DNA of 64,000 nt from an uncultured Alistipes sp. (GCA_944321175.1 CALUKI010000032.1:1-64000), one strand, 5' to 3'; shown: positions 34,186-43,615, numbered from the stretch's first letter. The notes: generated by a model not told the origin, from the letters alone. Made by a program: numbers and translations.

Positions 34186-35709
34186 TTACTTTTTCTTTCT
34201 TTTTATCATGTCTGATAACGTCATGAAGAATGGCACTCTCATGATCATAACGCATATCAAATAGCAGATCATGCAGCAAAGGCCTCCGGCGATGAATCGC
34301 AGAATGGTGGAAGCATCGTCCATGAAATATTCGCATATCATCATTGCAACAGTTGTCGCAAGAGCCGAAATGGCAATTCCTTTGAGGTTCTTAAAAAAAA
34401 CTTTGAGGTGAAACTCATGATGTTTCTTCAGCAGTAGAATGACCAACATGGTCGTAATATAGATAGCTGAGAGCGCTGTAGCCAAAGCAAGGCCATTGAT
34501 TCCCATCACAAACGGTAGCGTGAGATTCAATGCAAGATTGATGAGAACACCAATGGTTGCGTTCTTGGCTGGCGTAGCACTATCTTTCAACGAATAAAAG
34601 ACATTTGTGACGGTACCTCGCAACGATAGAAATAGCAAGCTGAGCACATAAAAGCCCAAGAGTTGCTGAATCAGGTTTATAGCAGAGGCGTCGAAAGCTC
34701 CTCGTGCAAACGCTAATGTGACAACCTCTCGCTTGAAACATAATAGGAACGCCATCACCGGCGCAAGGAAAAAGGCGTATGCCGACATCGTCAGGTTGAC
34801 ACGGCTATTTAGCTGTTGCGCATCACCCTTGGCTGCAGACTCTGCATAGAGAGGATATACGATGGTAGCAATGACCGAAGTGAAGAAGGAGATGAAGATG
34901 GTGTTCAACTTCTGTGCATAGCTGAGTGCGGCAATCGAACCCACAAACAGGAATGAGGCAACCATACGATTGATCATTGCATTCAATTCCGCCACACTGA
35001 TACTCCAAAATACGGGTAATGACATCTTCAAAGCTTGCTTCATCTTTTCATTCTTCGGATTGAAGCAGAACGAGAAAGTAAAGTATCTTTTAATCAGCAA
35101 AGCCAAGAACCCGAATTGAGCCAAGGTACCGACAATCTGACCAAAGCATGCAGCTACAATACCGTATTGGGCGTGAAGCATTACAATGGAGACAATCAAT
35201 CCGATGTTAAGCAGCAGCAGTCCCAGTTCGGGAAACACAAATTTTTTGTTGACATTCAGAATGGCGGTATAGACCTTGACAACCAACGAGAAAAACACCG
35301 TAGGAAGGGTTATTCTCAGCAATGTAGTTGCGAGATTATGTACCTCTATGTTGAAACCTGGGGCAAATAGGTATATCAGTCCACTGGCAAATATCTCACC
35401 CAAAAGAAAGAGCAACAAGACAAACAATGTGACGATAACAATCAGATTGCTGGCAAACTGATTAGCCTTGTCACGCCCCTGATTGTAAAGAATGTCCGAA
35501 TATATGGGAACAACCACCGATTGGATGGCTACAGCCACAAACGAGAAGAGAATAACAGGAACCTGAATAGCAATGGTATAAGCATCTACTTCGGATGAAA
35601 CACCAAAGTAATAAGCAATGACCGCTTCCTTTCCAAAAGAAAGGAGGTAGCCAATAACCATTACGACGGTTACTCCTATCGCGGATTTTGCAATATCCTC
35701 TTTGCTCAT
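34186..35709 (-). CDS. MurJ/Wzx-like polysaccharide flippase
   Basis: A 507-residue membrane protein with about 14 predicted helices, of the MOP exporter superfamily. N-terminal VIGYLLSFGKEAVIAYYFGV and PVILFSFVAVAIQSVVVPIY match MurJ-like flippases more than classical Wzx. It would move the lipid-linked repeat unit across the inner membrane. Its start overlaps the F420-like gene by 4 bases (ATGA). Confidence 0.9.
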   Translation of the reverse strand: MSKEDIAKSAIGVTVVMVIGYLLSFGKEAVIAYYFGVSSEVDAYTIAIQVPVILFSFVAVAIQSVVVPIYSDILYNQGRDKANQFASNLIVIVTLFVLLLFLLGEIFASGLIYLFAPGFNIEVHNLATTLLRITLPTVFFSLVVKVYTAILNVNKKFVFPELGLLLLNIGLIVSIVMLHAQYGIVAACFGQIVGTLAQFGFLALLIKRYFTFSFCFNPKNEKMKQALKMSLPVFWSISVAELNAMINRMVASFLFVGSIAALSYAQKLNTIFISFFTSVIATIVYPLYAESAAKGDAQQLNSRVNLTMSAYAFFLAPVMAFLLCFKREVVTLAFARGAFDASAINLIQQLLGFYVLSLLFLSLRGTVTNVFYSLKDSATPAKNATIGVLINLALNLTLPFVMGINGLALATALSAIYITTMLVILLLKKHHEFHLKVFFKNLKGIAISALATTVAMMICEYFMDDASTILRFIAGGLCCMICYLICVMIMRVPFFMTLSDMIKRKKK

Positions 35710-36890
35710 TTCTTTAAATGCAGATGGTATAATACTGAGTTTAATAATTTCTGCGTCGGGGTAATAAGCGGATAGAGTTCTTTGTACATCACATCAAACG
35801 AATGGGTAATATAGTCCGCCTCAAACTTATGCATACGATCTATCTCCATTACCGTGCGTTCTTCAGTAGTCTTATCAACAAAACCTTTGATGACTTTCAA
35901 GGCGGAAGAAGCCTCTATCTTTTTCTTGGTCGTATGACAGTCTGCAAAGAATGACTCACCGGCTGGTGAATTGGTGATAACCACCGATACCCCCCCCCTC
36001 ACATCAAGCGATGGTTCGATATTCTCAATTCCCCAGAAGTCTCCAATAATGATGTCAGAATAACGATTAACAGTTCTATATTGACACCTAAAGCAAGATT
36101 CTCGAAGCATAAGGTGCTGCCCAAACCAATAATGGAAAATATTTTGATAAGCAGGAACATCCACCTTCTTGCCATTTGCCAATGTATAGGCTACTCGCAA
36201 TTTCCCCCAGCCGTGGCTCTTGGAACGGAAGTTATAGACGGCAACGGAAGACTTGTGAGAAATCTCCAAATGATGCTTGTAGTCTTCCCAGACCTTGGGT
36301 GAATTGACTCCATGGCAGATTATCTCGCAAAGAAGCAGATTGTCTCGCAGTCTGGCAGAAATGCAATTGTTCAAAGCATCGGTCTGGCAAGGAGTACCGA
36401 TAAACAGAACCTTCTCGCCGTGCATCAAAAGTTCTTTAATTCTGGCATATACTCCATCTGTATTGCTTTGCAGATATTTTGAACCTCTGATCTGTTCTGA
36501 AATGGACTTGTCTTTTGATACGATGTGAGATAGGCGCCAGTCCTTATCAAAAACAGCACCACAAACGTACCATCTGTTTTTCAACGCTAACTCAGCCATG
36601 GCGCCACCAATGCCTCCCGAAGTGGCCGCATGTCGTTCTGCAGCGTCTGTATTCCATGCACAATAATATTTAGACTTTGGTCCTATGCCGGAAGGATGCT
36701 TTGACTCCCATTGCAGCGGCGAGCATACGCTCATGCATTTGCCACATTTGATGCAAGTATTTTCATCTATCGTTGGATAAAAGTGCAGTCCTTTTAACTC
36801 AAATTTGACACTATATGTGGGACAAACATTGGAACAGGCCCGACAACCTGTGCAATGTGCTTTCTCTACTAATTTAATATGTTTCTCCAT
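35706..36890 (-). CDS. Fe-S protein, F420-hydrogenase beta-like, with a nine-G run
   Basis: The longest frame starts at 36947, but the start at 36890 (MEKHIKLVEKAHCTGCRACS) is preferred because the upstream gene ends at 36874. Two 4Fe-4S ferredoxin motifs open the protein (CTGCRACSNVCP and CIKCGKCMSVCS), followed by the F420 hydrogenase/dehydrogenase beta N-domain (YYCAWN ... SGGIGGAMAEL, VFIGTPCQTDAL) and its C-domain (RESCFRCQYRT, SDIIIGDFWGIENIE). Such proteins accompany polysaccharide pyruvyltransferases in capsule loci; reaction unproven. Nine G (35,990-35,998) encode Arg-Gly-Gly-Val near residue 298. Overlaps the upstream gene by 17 bases. Confidence 0.85.
   Translation of the reverse strand: MEKHIKLVEKAHCTGCRACSNVCPTYSVKFELKGLHFYPTIDENTCIKCGKCMSVCSPLQWESKHPSGIGPKSKYYCAWNTDAAERHAATSGGIGGAMAELALKNRWYVCGAVFDKDWRLSHIVSKDKSISEQIRGSKYLQSNTDGVYARIKELLMHGEKVLFIGTPCQTDALNNCISARLRDNLLLCEIICHGVNSPKVWEDYKHHLEISHKSSVAVYNFRSKSHGWGKLRVAYTLANGKKVDVPAYQNIFHYWFGQHLMLRESCFRCQYRTVNRYSDIIIGDFWGIENIEPSLDVRGGVSVVITNSPAGESFFADCHTTKKKIEASSALKVIKGFVDKTTEERTVMEIDRMHKFEADYITHSFDVMYKELYPLITPTQKLLNSVLYHLHLKK
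35990..35998 (-). repeat. Nine-G tract inside the Fe-S protein gene
   Basis: Nine consecutive G on the coding strand, encoding Gly-Gly after Arg in the C-terminal domain. A change of one base would truncate or alter the last quarter of the protein, not abolish it entirely. Same length as the other three runs in the locus. Confidence 0.9.
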
Positions 36891-37992
36891 AAAGTGCATT
36901 ATTGAGATATTGCAATGATTTCTCTTTATATGGAACAAATCTCTCATCCGCCTTAGAATAATCTACAGTCATCTGTTCCGGAGTCATGCAGTCTATTAAC
37001 TCATGAACGAACATACGGTTGTTCAAGCCGAACATCTCCTGCAAACTTTCCATTCGGGCATTGGCAAAACCCTTGGGAGCGACAAAGTAGGGTTTGCGGA
37101 AGATGATGGAGAATGCGGAGCAATGGAACGAGTTGGTGCATACATATGCAGCATTCTTGATGAGACCGACAAACTGCTGAGGAGAAACTGCACGCAAGTT
37201 GTAATCTGAATTGAAACGATCGCGAGCATTCAGATTCAGATGAACAACCTTGTAGCCGGTAAGTTGTTTCACCTTGTTGACCAGTTTGACTGCCAAATCA
37301 TTCGTACCGAGGAAATAGCAAAAGATGTATGGCTCCTTGATATCCATGTCTTGAGAGAAATCGTTCCAATATTCTCTTGTCTTCAGGAATACGGGATCTA
37401 TAACGTGGGTTACGGGCTTGCCAGAGAGTTTCTCTACCACGGCTACATCACTCTTCTCACGGACGGAGATGGAATCCATGTTCGAGAGATAACCCTTGAA
37501 CTCCTCCCACCTTGACTTTGGCCATGGATCAGCGATACTGGGAGCGTATCCAATGCGCTTGACGCCCTTCATCGACTTGGTAAAATCGAAGAAGTATGTA
37601 GGGTCATCAAAACACTTGACAAAATTCCAAACCTGATCACTCCCGCAGATGTAGGCGTCTGCAATAGGTGGGGTCTTGAGGATAGTATCGCGGGTATATT
37701 TTTCCTTGGTTAGAGGCAGTAGTTCCGACATGGATTTCTGCATAACCTGATTCTTTGCCGCAAATTCTCGCTTATACTTGATGTTGAAGAAAACAAAAAT
37801 ATTGCGTAGAATTACTTTCAGTTCAAATCCTCGATAATACAAATTCCATGAGGCATCACTATGCTTAGGACAATATTGTATAATCTCACACTCTTCATGG
37901 AGATCGTTCTTGATATATGATGACAATGCATGCGCTTGAAGGATAGCACCGTAGTTTTTTGCAAATTGGAATGTAAGTATATTGATTTTCAT
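36874..37992 (-). CDS. Polysaccharide pyruvyl transferase family protein
   Basis: A 372-residue GT-B-like enzyme of the PS_pyruv_trans family, which forms pyruvate ketals on sugars using phosphoenolpyruvate. Visible: NYGAILQAHALSSYIKND at the start, CGSDQVWNF, RIGYAPSIADPW, VSVREKSDVAVVEKLSG and the C-terminal CTNSFHCSAFSIIFRKPYFV. Length is normal. Paired with the Fe-S protein, as is common in Bacteroidales capsule loci. Starts 15 bases after the polymerase gene. Confidence 0.9.
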   Translation of the reverse strand: MKINILTFQFAKNYGAILQAHALSSYIKNDLHEECEIIQYCPKHSDASWNLYYRGFELKVILRNIFVFFNIKYKREFAAKNQVMQKSMSELLPLTKEKYTRDTILKTPPIADAYICGSDQVWNFVKCFDDPTYFFDFTKSMKGVKRIGYAPSIADPWPKSRWEEFKGYLSNMDSISVREKSDVAVVEKLSGKPVTHVIDPVFLKTREYWNDFSQDMDIKEPYIFCYFLGTNDLAVKLVNKVKQLTGYKVVHLNLNARDRFNSDYNLRAVSPQQFVGLIKNAAYVCTNSFHCSAFSIIFRKPYFVAPKGFANARMESLQEMFGLNNRMFVHELIDCMTPEQMTVDYSKADERFVPYKEKSLQYLNNALYGETY

Positions 37993-38007
37993 AGCTATTG
38001 CTATATT

Positions 38008-39183
38008 CTAATTGTACTGTTGATTATAGGAGATGAAAGCGTACATGATAATAAGCTGGAAAACGTAAGATGCACCCAAAATATCCGGATTGGAGAAAAG
38101 GCTAATTATTATACACAATAAATAAGGCAAAATTGACTTGTCTGTTCTGAAAATTCCCCAATATACGTTCAAGAAAAAAAATAGCCCGATTAAACCTTGG
38201 CAACACAAACACACCCAAAAGGCGGAAACAAACACTATACCATCAGCCATTACAATAACATTTCGTGTAATGTATCCGGCTTCGTAGGCATCCTGCAAGT
38301 TGGCATATGGTACTCCAAAAACGAGATCAAAGAAATTTATATCTTGAGCAATCAAAACGCCGTTGATGATTCTATTGGTTTCCTCCAGATTGGTATTCTC
38401 TAATTTTTCCAGACCCGATGATGTGAATGATGAATGTAAGAGGAAATACACCAAACCTATGACTGCAACCACACCAAGGCCCCGATACCATATTTTCTGC
38501 TTTTGCGTCAACAGGAAGAAACCAATCATGAATATTGTCATAAAAATGCCTGTAGTAGAGGTGGAAACAAGTATGGAAGCAGCCACAAGGAAAGCAAAAA
38601 GCATTCGTTTCTCCCTAAGCAAAAAGAAAAGAGGCACCAACATATAAGATGCATATGACTGGGGCTCCCAGAAGAACGAAGTAGGACGATCTATATAGGC
38701 GTAAAGTCTGGATTGTGTTTCCATTTCGGGCATAAAAGGCAACTTAATAGGCTGGACGGATTGGCCCGTTTGTATCATCAGTACATGATATATCATTCCA
38801 GCCATACATATCGCGGCCACTATGTAGATTGAGTTCTTGAGTTTGACAAAATCCAGGTGTGGTACAATCAGCGCAATTGAAACAAGGTAGATAACATCTG
38901 CTATGCATGAATTTACAAAATGACTAGGTACCGACTGTAGCAAAAATAGCCAAACAGTATTGTGCAATACAACAAAGGCGAGGTATTGATACAACGGCCT
39001 GAATGACACGTTTGATTGCCTTATGCGTCCAATCAAACAAATGTCGATAATCAAAAGAAAGCCAAACGCCAATCTAAATGAGCCATAGCCATATCCTGCA
39101 ATGATCGGATATAGCGCAATAGCCATTTCTAATAATCCGACATTGAAGACGTCTTTCTTATTTCTTGTCAATGATCCATGCAT
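38008..39183 (-). CDS. O-antigen/capsule polymerase, Wzy-like
   Basis: A 391-residue integral membrane protein with about 10-11 predicted helices. A long periplasmic loop follows residue 230 (LLHSSFTSSGLEKLENTNLE). Wzy polymerases are poorly conserved, so the call rests on topology and on it being the only such protein in a locus with flippase, transferases and pyruvyltransferase. Its start overlaps the acetyltransferase stop by 1 base. It would join lipid-linked repeat units at the periplasmic side. Confidence 0.75.
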   Translation of the reverse strand: MHGSLTRNKKDVFNVGLLEMAIALYPIIAGYGYGSFRLAFGFLLIIDICLIGRIRQSNVSFRPLYQYLAFVVLHNTVWLFLLQSVPSHFVNSCIADVIYLVSIALIVPHLDFVKLKNSIYIVAAICMAGMIYHVLMIQTGQSVQPIKLPFMPEMETQSRLYAYIDRPTSFFWEPQSYASYMLVPLFFLLREKRMLFAFLVAASILVSTSTTGIFMTIFMIGFFLLTQKQKIWYRGLGVVAVIGLVYFLLHSSFTSSGLEKLENTNLEETNRIINGVLIAQDINFFDLVFGVPYANLQDAYEAGYITRNVIVMADGIVFVSAFWVCLCCQGLIGLFFFLNVYWGIFRTDKSILPYLLCIIISLFSNPDILGASYVFQLIIMYAFISYNQQYN

Positions 39184-39716
39184 TAGTTTAATTGTTTTAT
39201 CTCTTTTGCGGGTACTCCAGCGTATAATCTATTCGTTTTACATGTCCCTTTAACCACACTCCCAGCAGCAATCACGCATCCTTTCTTTATGATAGTCCCC
39301 GGTAGTATAGTACTGTTGGCCCCTATCCAACAACCATCTTGAATCTCAATGGGCGAAGGTGAGCCCACCCCCCCCCGTTTTTCGCTGCAACCAATTGAAT
39401 GGTTGGTTGTTATCAGTGTGACATTATAACCTATGGAACAATTGCGGCCAATAGTTATCTGTGCATTATTGTCTATAAAACAATTACGATTGATAAAACT
39501 ACCTTTAGCCAGTTGAAGTTTGCTTGTCAATATGGTGCAATGTCCATGAATGGCTCCCTTTATATTTGCACCCGTGAAGTTAAGTATGACGCGACGAAAG
39601 CCAACAGGGAAAAGATAGGACATTAGGAATCCATTTACAAAAAGATTCCACCAATATTGCCTCAATCCTTGTAAATAGGAAGAGCGTATTAATCTTTTGA
39701 ATATCCTATTTTCCAT
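39183..39716 (-). CDS. Hexapeptide acetyltransferase with a nine-G run
   Basis: A 177-residue left-handed beta-helix acetyltransferase of the WcaF/maltose-O-acetyltransferase type. Repeats: TGANIKGAIHGHC, AKGSFINRNCFIDNNAQITI, GRNCSIGYNVTLITTNHS (His106 lies in the active-site region), then IQDGCWIGANSTILPGTII and YAGVPAKEIKQL. Nine G at 39,368-39,376 encode Arg114-Gly-Gly-Val just after that region, so a slip would remove the second half. It would acetylate a capsule sugar, so the tract could switch an O-acetyl epitope. Six bases separate it from the nucleotidyltransferase gene upstream. Confidence 0.85.
   Translation of the reverse strand: MENRIFKRLIRSSYLQGLRQYWWNLFVNGFLMSYLFPVGFRRVILNFTGANIKGAIHGHCTILTSKLQLAKGSFINRNCFIDNNAQITIGRNCSIGYNVTLITTNHSIGCSEKRGGVGSPSPIEIQDGCWIGANSTILPGTIIKKGCVIAAGSVVKGTCKTNRLYAGVPAKEIKQLN
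39368..39376 (-). repeat. Nine-G tract inside the acetyltransferase gene
   Basis: Nine G on the coding strand in the middle of the 177-residue gene, in frame in this sequence. It is followed by TGGG. Expansion or contraction would truncate the enzyme beyond its catalytic His. Confidence 0.9.
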
Positions 39717-39722
39717 TACTGA

Positions 39723-40763
39723 TTACTTCAAATGTTTCACTAATTCCTTTGCTCGCTCGTACTCTTGAGGTGTGCCAATGTCGATCCAAGTACCGTTGAG
39801 CGGATAGCGGATGACTTTCATGCCCCGAGTGATCAGCTTCTCCACAAGATGGGTCGCATGAAAGAAGGAGCCTTCCGGAATCTCCGCAAGGGCGCGTTTC
39901 TTTATCAAATAGATACCGGCATTGGCATAGTAGTTATACTTCGGTTTCTCGATGAGCCCTTTGACGTTACAACCATCGAGGTCGAGAATACCTAATTCAA
40001 TGCTGATGTTGTAGGGAACAGCAGCTACCGACATCTCTGCGTCATGCATCTGGAAGTGGAGGAAGAAATCCTCATAATCAATGTTGGTGAAGAGGTCGGA
40101 GTTCATTATAAGGATGGTATCGTTGTAAAATGTGTCTATGAACTTAACGCTGCCGATAGTTCCGAGAAACTTAGGCTCACGGAAAGTATGTACCTGCACG
40201 CCGTCGCGAGGAGTAGCAAAATGTTTTTCCAACTGTTCGCCAAGGTAGTTGACTGTTACATTAACGTGCTGCACACCATAGGAAATGAGGCGATCCACGT
40301 TGTGATCGATGATGCACTTTCCTCCTACTTCAAGAAGAGGTTTAGGAGTTTTCTCTGTCAGAGGACGAAGACGTTCGCCTTTTCCGCCTGCCATCAAGAC
40401 GGCATCGATAGGGAGTTTTGACTTGAACTTCTGGAGATTGACCACATCCACCACATGGCTCTCTGCATCAAGGATAGGTATGAACATGATGCGACGATCG
40501 CGGAACGAACGCAAGTTGGCTACATTTAATTCCTCTTGACGAATAAACTTGAAGTCGCGATGCATCACTTTATCTAAGGTACAGTCAAGGCCATGACCAG
40601 CGACCAAAGCACGGCGAATGTCGCCATCGGTGAGTGTTCCGATAATTTGAGAGTTGTTGTTTAATACGAAGAGGGTAAGTGTTGCATCCCTCAGGCTGTT
40701 GAGAGCAACAAGAGCATCCTTAATGGTAAGACTGCTGTTTATACAATGAGGTTCAAAAGTCAT
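39723..40763 (-). CDS. ptmE: CBS-domain nucleotidyltransferase, PtmE-like
   Basis: A 346-residue protein. A CBS pair (about 1-115, with LNNNSQIIGTLTDGDIRRAL) is followed by an NTP-transferase domain: AVLMAGGKGERLRPLTEKTP, KPLLEVGGK, DGVQVHTFREPKFLGT, IMNSDLFTNIDYEDF. In Campylobacter jejuni PtmE makes GDP-N-acetylglucosamine-type precursor feeding legionaminic acid synthesis. Here it is next to the LegF gene (5 bases), so I infer the same role. It signals that the pathway uses GDP- rather than UDP-linked intermediates. Confidence 0.8.
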   Translation of the reverse strand: MTFEPHCINSSLTIKDALVALNSLRDATLTLFVLNNNSQIIGTLTDGDIRRALVAGHGLDCTLDKVMHRDFKFIRQEELNVANLRSFRDRRIMFIPILDAESHVVDVVNLQKFKSKLPIDAVLMAGGKGERLRPLTEKTPKPLLEVGGKCIIDHNVDRLISYGVQHVNVTVNYLGEQLEKHFATPRDGVQVHTFREPKFLGTIGSVKFIDTFYNDTILIMNSDLFTNIDYEDFFLHFQMHDAEMSVAAVPYNISIELGILDLDGCNVKGLIEKPKYNYYANAGIYLIKKRALAEIPEGSFFHATHLVEKLITRGMKVIRYPLNGTWIDIGTPQEYERAKELVKHLK

Positions 40764-40768
40764 ATGCC

Positions 40769-41476
40769 TTAGAACTGATTGGAAAGTTGTAGGTAGTGAA
40801 GTTTGGCTTCTGCCTCGATGAAATCCTCCTCGGTATCAATGTCGGTGGAAAGGATGCCGGACATGACATACTTCTTGCGATTGAAAGCACTCATTCCCTT
40901 CTTGAGAAGCGATGAGACCTTCATGGCATAGATAGAGCCATTGAACTCGAAATATTCGGCCTTGAAATCCTGACAACGACCATAATCTTTCTTGAGTGTT
41001 GGTATAAGGAAACCATCCTCGTTCTCATGGCACATGACGGATGCAGCATGAGACTTGCGGACAGAAACCACCATGTCGCAAGTATCATCTATCAAGGAGA
41101 GGGCATTGATGATGTCTTCCTTGCGTCGAAGGGGAGAGGTAACTTGAAGGAGTACCAGATATTTGTAGTCCTTACCTAATTGCCTGTAGTAATTAACAGC
41201 ATGAACTAATACATCGTTGGTAGTGGCTGTATCGGTTGCTAACTCGTCAGGACGTTTAAAAGGGACCTGATAACCCCAATCGCTTACTACAGAGATGATG
41301 TCATCGCTATCCGTAGATATGCAGATGTTACGATCATCCGTCAGCTGACGTGCAATATCCAGACTATAACAAATAAGAGGTTTTCCTGCAAGAGGTTTAA
41401 TATTCTTCTTTGGCAAACGCTTGCTGCCCCCTCTTGCCGGTATGACAAACAATACTTCGTTTATGTTGATTTTCAT
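40769..41476 (-). CDS. legF: CMP-legionaminic acid synthetase, NeuA/LegF-like
   Basis: Activates the nonulosonic acid with CTP. The 235-residue cytidylyltransferase starts with VLFVIPARGGSKRLPKKNIK, GKPLICYSLD, then ISTDSDDIISV, DELATDTATTNDVL, a LLQVTSPLRRKEDI stretch, and a terminal STDIDTEEDFIEAE. The motif set fits CMP-sialic/legionaminic synthetases. Lies 29 bases after the LegG-like gene. Confidence 0.9.
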   Translation of the reverse strand: MKININEVLFVIPARGGSKRLPKKNIKPLAGKPLICYSLDIARQLTDDRNICISTDSDDIISVVSDWGYQVPFKRPDELATDTATTNDVLVHAVNYYRQLGKDYKYLVLLQVTSPLRRKEDIINALSLIDDTCDMVVSVRKSHAASVMCHENEDGFLIPTLKKDYGRCQDFKAEYFEFNGSIYAMKVSSLLKKGMSAFNRKKYVMSGILSTDIDTEEDFIEAEAKLHYLQLSNQF

Positions 41477-41505
41477 ACACCTATAATTCTATACTTCGGA
41501 ATGGT

Positions 41506-42603
41506 TTATAATTTAACGGATTTCAGAATACGAATAATCTCGGCAATACTATTGCCTCGGCCATAGATGTATTCTTGTTCGGGAACCGAAATCTTGCCAT
41601 CGATAATATCGCAGATGGTAGATTGCAGCAATTCAATGTCAGATCCTGTATTAATAACCGATTGGGGAGCATTGCGTCCGCTCTGGCGCTGGCCTACATT
41701 GACGGTAAACCTGTCGAAATAAGGCACCTCAATCATGCCACTGCTGGAGTTCCCGATAACGAAGAGGCAATTGTCGATGGCTGCATGATAGTTCTTGATA
41801 CCTAAATTAGGAATGACAATGACATGTTCGTTGCCTTTCCATCGATTGATAACATCGAGAATAGCTTCTGACCCATCGTCATTGTTGGGATAAGTAACCA
41901 AGACGCGCTTGCCTTTCTCGATGATAGTGCGGATAGAAAAATCCATAGCTGCAGGAACATCAAACGAGCCTACGGTCTGCGGGTGGTAAGTCATTAAGAC
42001 ATACGAGCCTCTTTCAAGACGAGGATCAAGATTGGTCAGTGCGCGTGGAGTCTTGAGATAGTTGACGATATTATCTACAGCCGATGAACCTACAAGGTGA
42101 ATGGAGCCGTTTTCGATGATAGGTATCTGCTGAAGTCGCTCATACGCATACTTGTTGGTAACAAAGTGAACGAATGAAAGATTGGAGATGTTGTAGCGGT
42201 AGATATTGTCAACAGCGCCCTTGGTGATTTGCCCTCCTGCAAAGTGTGCTATAGGTATGCCCAAGAAATGAGCAGCCAATGCGCCTGCGTATGCCTCTAA
42301 ACGGTCGCCAATGAGATAGAGCATGTCTGGACGATTGGAAGAGAAGCCAGCCGAGATAGCATCAATAAGTGATACGAAATCATCCTTTTTATCTCGTTGT
42401 TCCTCAGTATAGCAAGGCATTTCTACAATGGGCGCAAAATTGTCGGCTTTCAACTCGTCGATGGTTGAACCGTATTTCTGCAGAAAGTGCATACCCGTAG
42501 CATAGATGATCGGAGTGAAGAAAACGTCTTCGGAAACACGCTGGATAAGTTGACGCATAACACCATACTCTGAGCGCGCTCCTGTTAAAAATCCTATTTT
42601 CAT
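41506..42603 (-). CDS. legG: NeuC/LegG-like hydrolysing 2-epimerase
   Basis: Converts the 6-deoxy-diacetamido-hexose nucleotide into the mannose-type sugar with release of nucleotide. The longest frame starts at 42645, but the ATG at 42603 (MKIGFLTGARSEYGVMRQLI) is right, one base after the LegI stop. Features: PIIYATGMHFLQKYG, DMLYLIGDRLEAYAGALAA, GIPIAHFAGGQITKGAVDN, YRYNISNLSFVHFV, ending VTYPNNDDGSEAIL and GNSSSGMIE. This matches NeuC-type hydrolysing epimerases. Confidence 0.9.
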   Translation of the reverse strand: MKIGFLTGARSEYGVMRQLIQRVSEDVFFTPIIYATGMHFLQKYGSTIDELKADNFAPIVEMPCYTEEQRDKKDDFVSLIDAISAGFSSNRPDMLYLIGDRLEAYAGALAAHFLGIPIAHFAGGQITKGAVDNIYRYNISNLSFVHFVTNKYAYERLQQIPIIENGSIHLVGSSAVDNIVNYLKTPRALTNLDPRLERGSYVLMTYHPQTVGSFDVPAAMDFSIRTIIEKGKRVLVTYPNNDDGSEAILDVINRWKGNEHVIVIPNLGIKNYHAAIDNCLFVIGNSSSGMIEVPYFDRFTVNVGQRQSGRNAPQSVINTGSDIELLQSTICDIIDGKISVPEQEYIYGRGNSIAEIIRILKSVKL

Positions 42604-42604
42604 C

Positions 42605-43615
42605 TTAGTCAATGAATTCCTTGCGAATAACACGATCTGCCTCAATATCTACAAGCAGGCGATGTCCGATGACCTGATCTTGCTCGATTGGCAGGAATCC
42701 GATACCGGGACGCTTGAAGCAGAAATCTTCTTTTGTAATGACGTCGCCAGCCTTCATAGCGTGCTTGGTAATAAGGCTCTTTCGAGCCACACGGCTAATC
42801 TCACGCTGACTCTCACTGAATTGACGATCGAAACTACCCAAAGCCATCTCTATATGACGGACAGCCGATACCAGCAAAGTAAGTTCGGGGATGTCGATAG
42901 ATGCTTTGTGATCAGGACCGTTGGCACTCTTATCGAGAGTAACGTGCTTCTCGATCATTGCAGCACCCATAGCTACTGCGGCAATAGCACACTCATTGCC
43001 AGTAGTATGGTCAGAGAAACCCACCTTACAACCAAACTTCTCCTTGAGAGTAAGCATATTGCGAAGGTTGACCTCCTCATACCTGGCAGGATAGTTGGAA
43101 ATACAATGCAGTACAGTAATATCCTTTTGTGAGTGACGATTGAGCAATACAAGAGCCGTTTCTACCTCCTCATAGGTAGCCATACCTGTAGAAAGAATGA
43201 TGGGCTTATTCTGCTCGCTGATGTAGTCAATCATATCAAGGGAGAAAATCTCGCCCGAGGCTATCTTATAATAAGGCATATCGAAGTGTTCATCAAGATA
43301 GAGCAAACTTTCGAGGTCGAAAGCCGAACATAAGTAATCCACTCCACACTCTTTACACTTCTCATAGAGAAGGATGTGTGCCTCACGCTTGAGCTGATAA
43401 CTCAGAGACATCTCGCGAGCGCCCTTGGCCTTATCGTTCTTTTTCTGATAAGAAGCCTTAAAAGAGTCATCACTATAGAGCAAATAGGGGTCAGTCATCT
43501 GGAACTTGACACAATCGACTCCGGCTTCGGACATTTTCTCAATCATGGTAAGTGCTGTTTCTACACTACCATTGTGGTTAGGGCCTACCTCACCAATCAA
43601 ATATACCTTGTCCAT
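42605..43615 (-). CDS. legI: N,N-diacetyllegionaminate synthase, NeuB/LegI-like
   Basis: Condenses phosphoenolpyruvate with the 6-deoxy-diacetamido-mannose to make legionaminic acid. The longest frame begins at 43675; the ATG at 43615 (MDKVYLIGEVGPNHNGSVET) shares its A with the stop of the acetyltransferase gene, so this is the start. It has the NeuB TIM barrel (VDCVKFQMTD, YYKIASGEIFSLDMIDYI, ILSTGMATYEEVE, LHCISNYPARYEEVNL, GFSDHTTGNECAI, IEKHVTLDK) and a C-terminal SAF domain (VARKSLITKHAMKAGDVI). GEVGPNHNG is the family opener. Confidence 0.9.
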   Translation of the reverse strand: MDKVYLIGEVGPNHNGSVETALTMIEKMSEAGVDCVKFQMTDPYLLYSDDSFKASYQKKNDKAKGAREMSLSYQLKREAHILLYEKCKECGVDYLCSAFDLESLLYLDEHFDMPYYKIASGEIFSLDMIDYISEQNKPIILSTGMATYEEVETALVLLNRHSQKDITVLHCISNYPARYEEVNLRNMLTLKEKFGCKVGFSDHTTGNECAIAAVAMGAAMIEKHVTLDKSANGPDHKASIDIPELTLLVSAVRHIEMALGSFDRQFSESQREISRVARKSLITKHAMKAGDVITKEDFCFKRPGIGFLPIEQDQVIGHRLLVDIEADRVIRKEFID

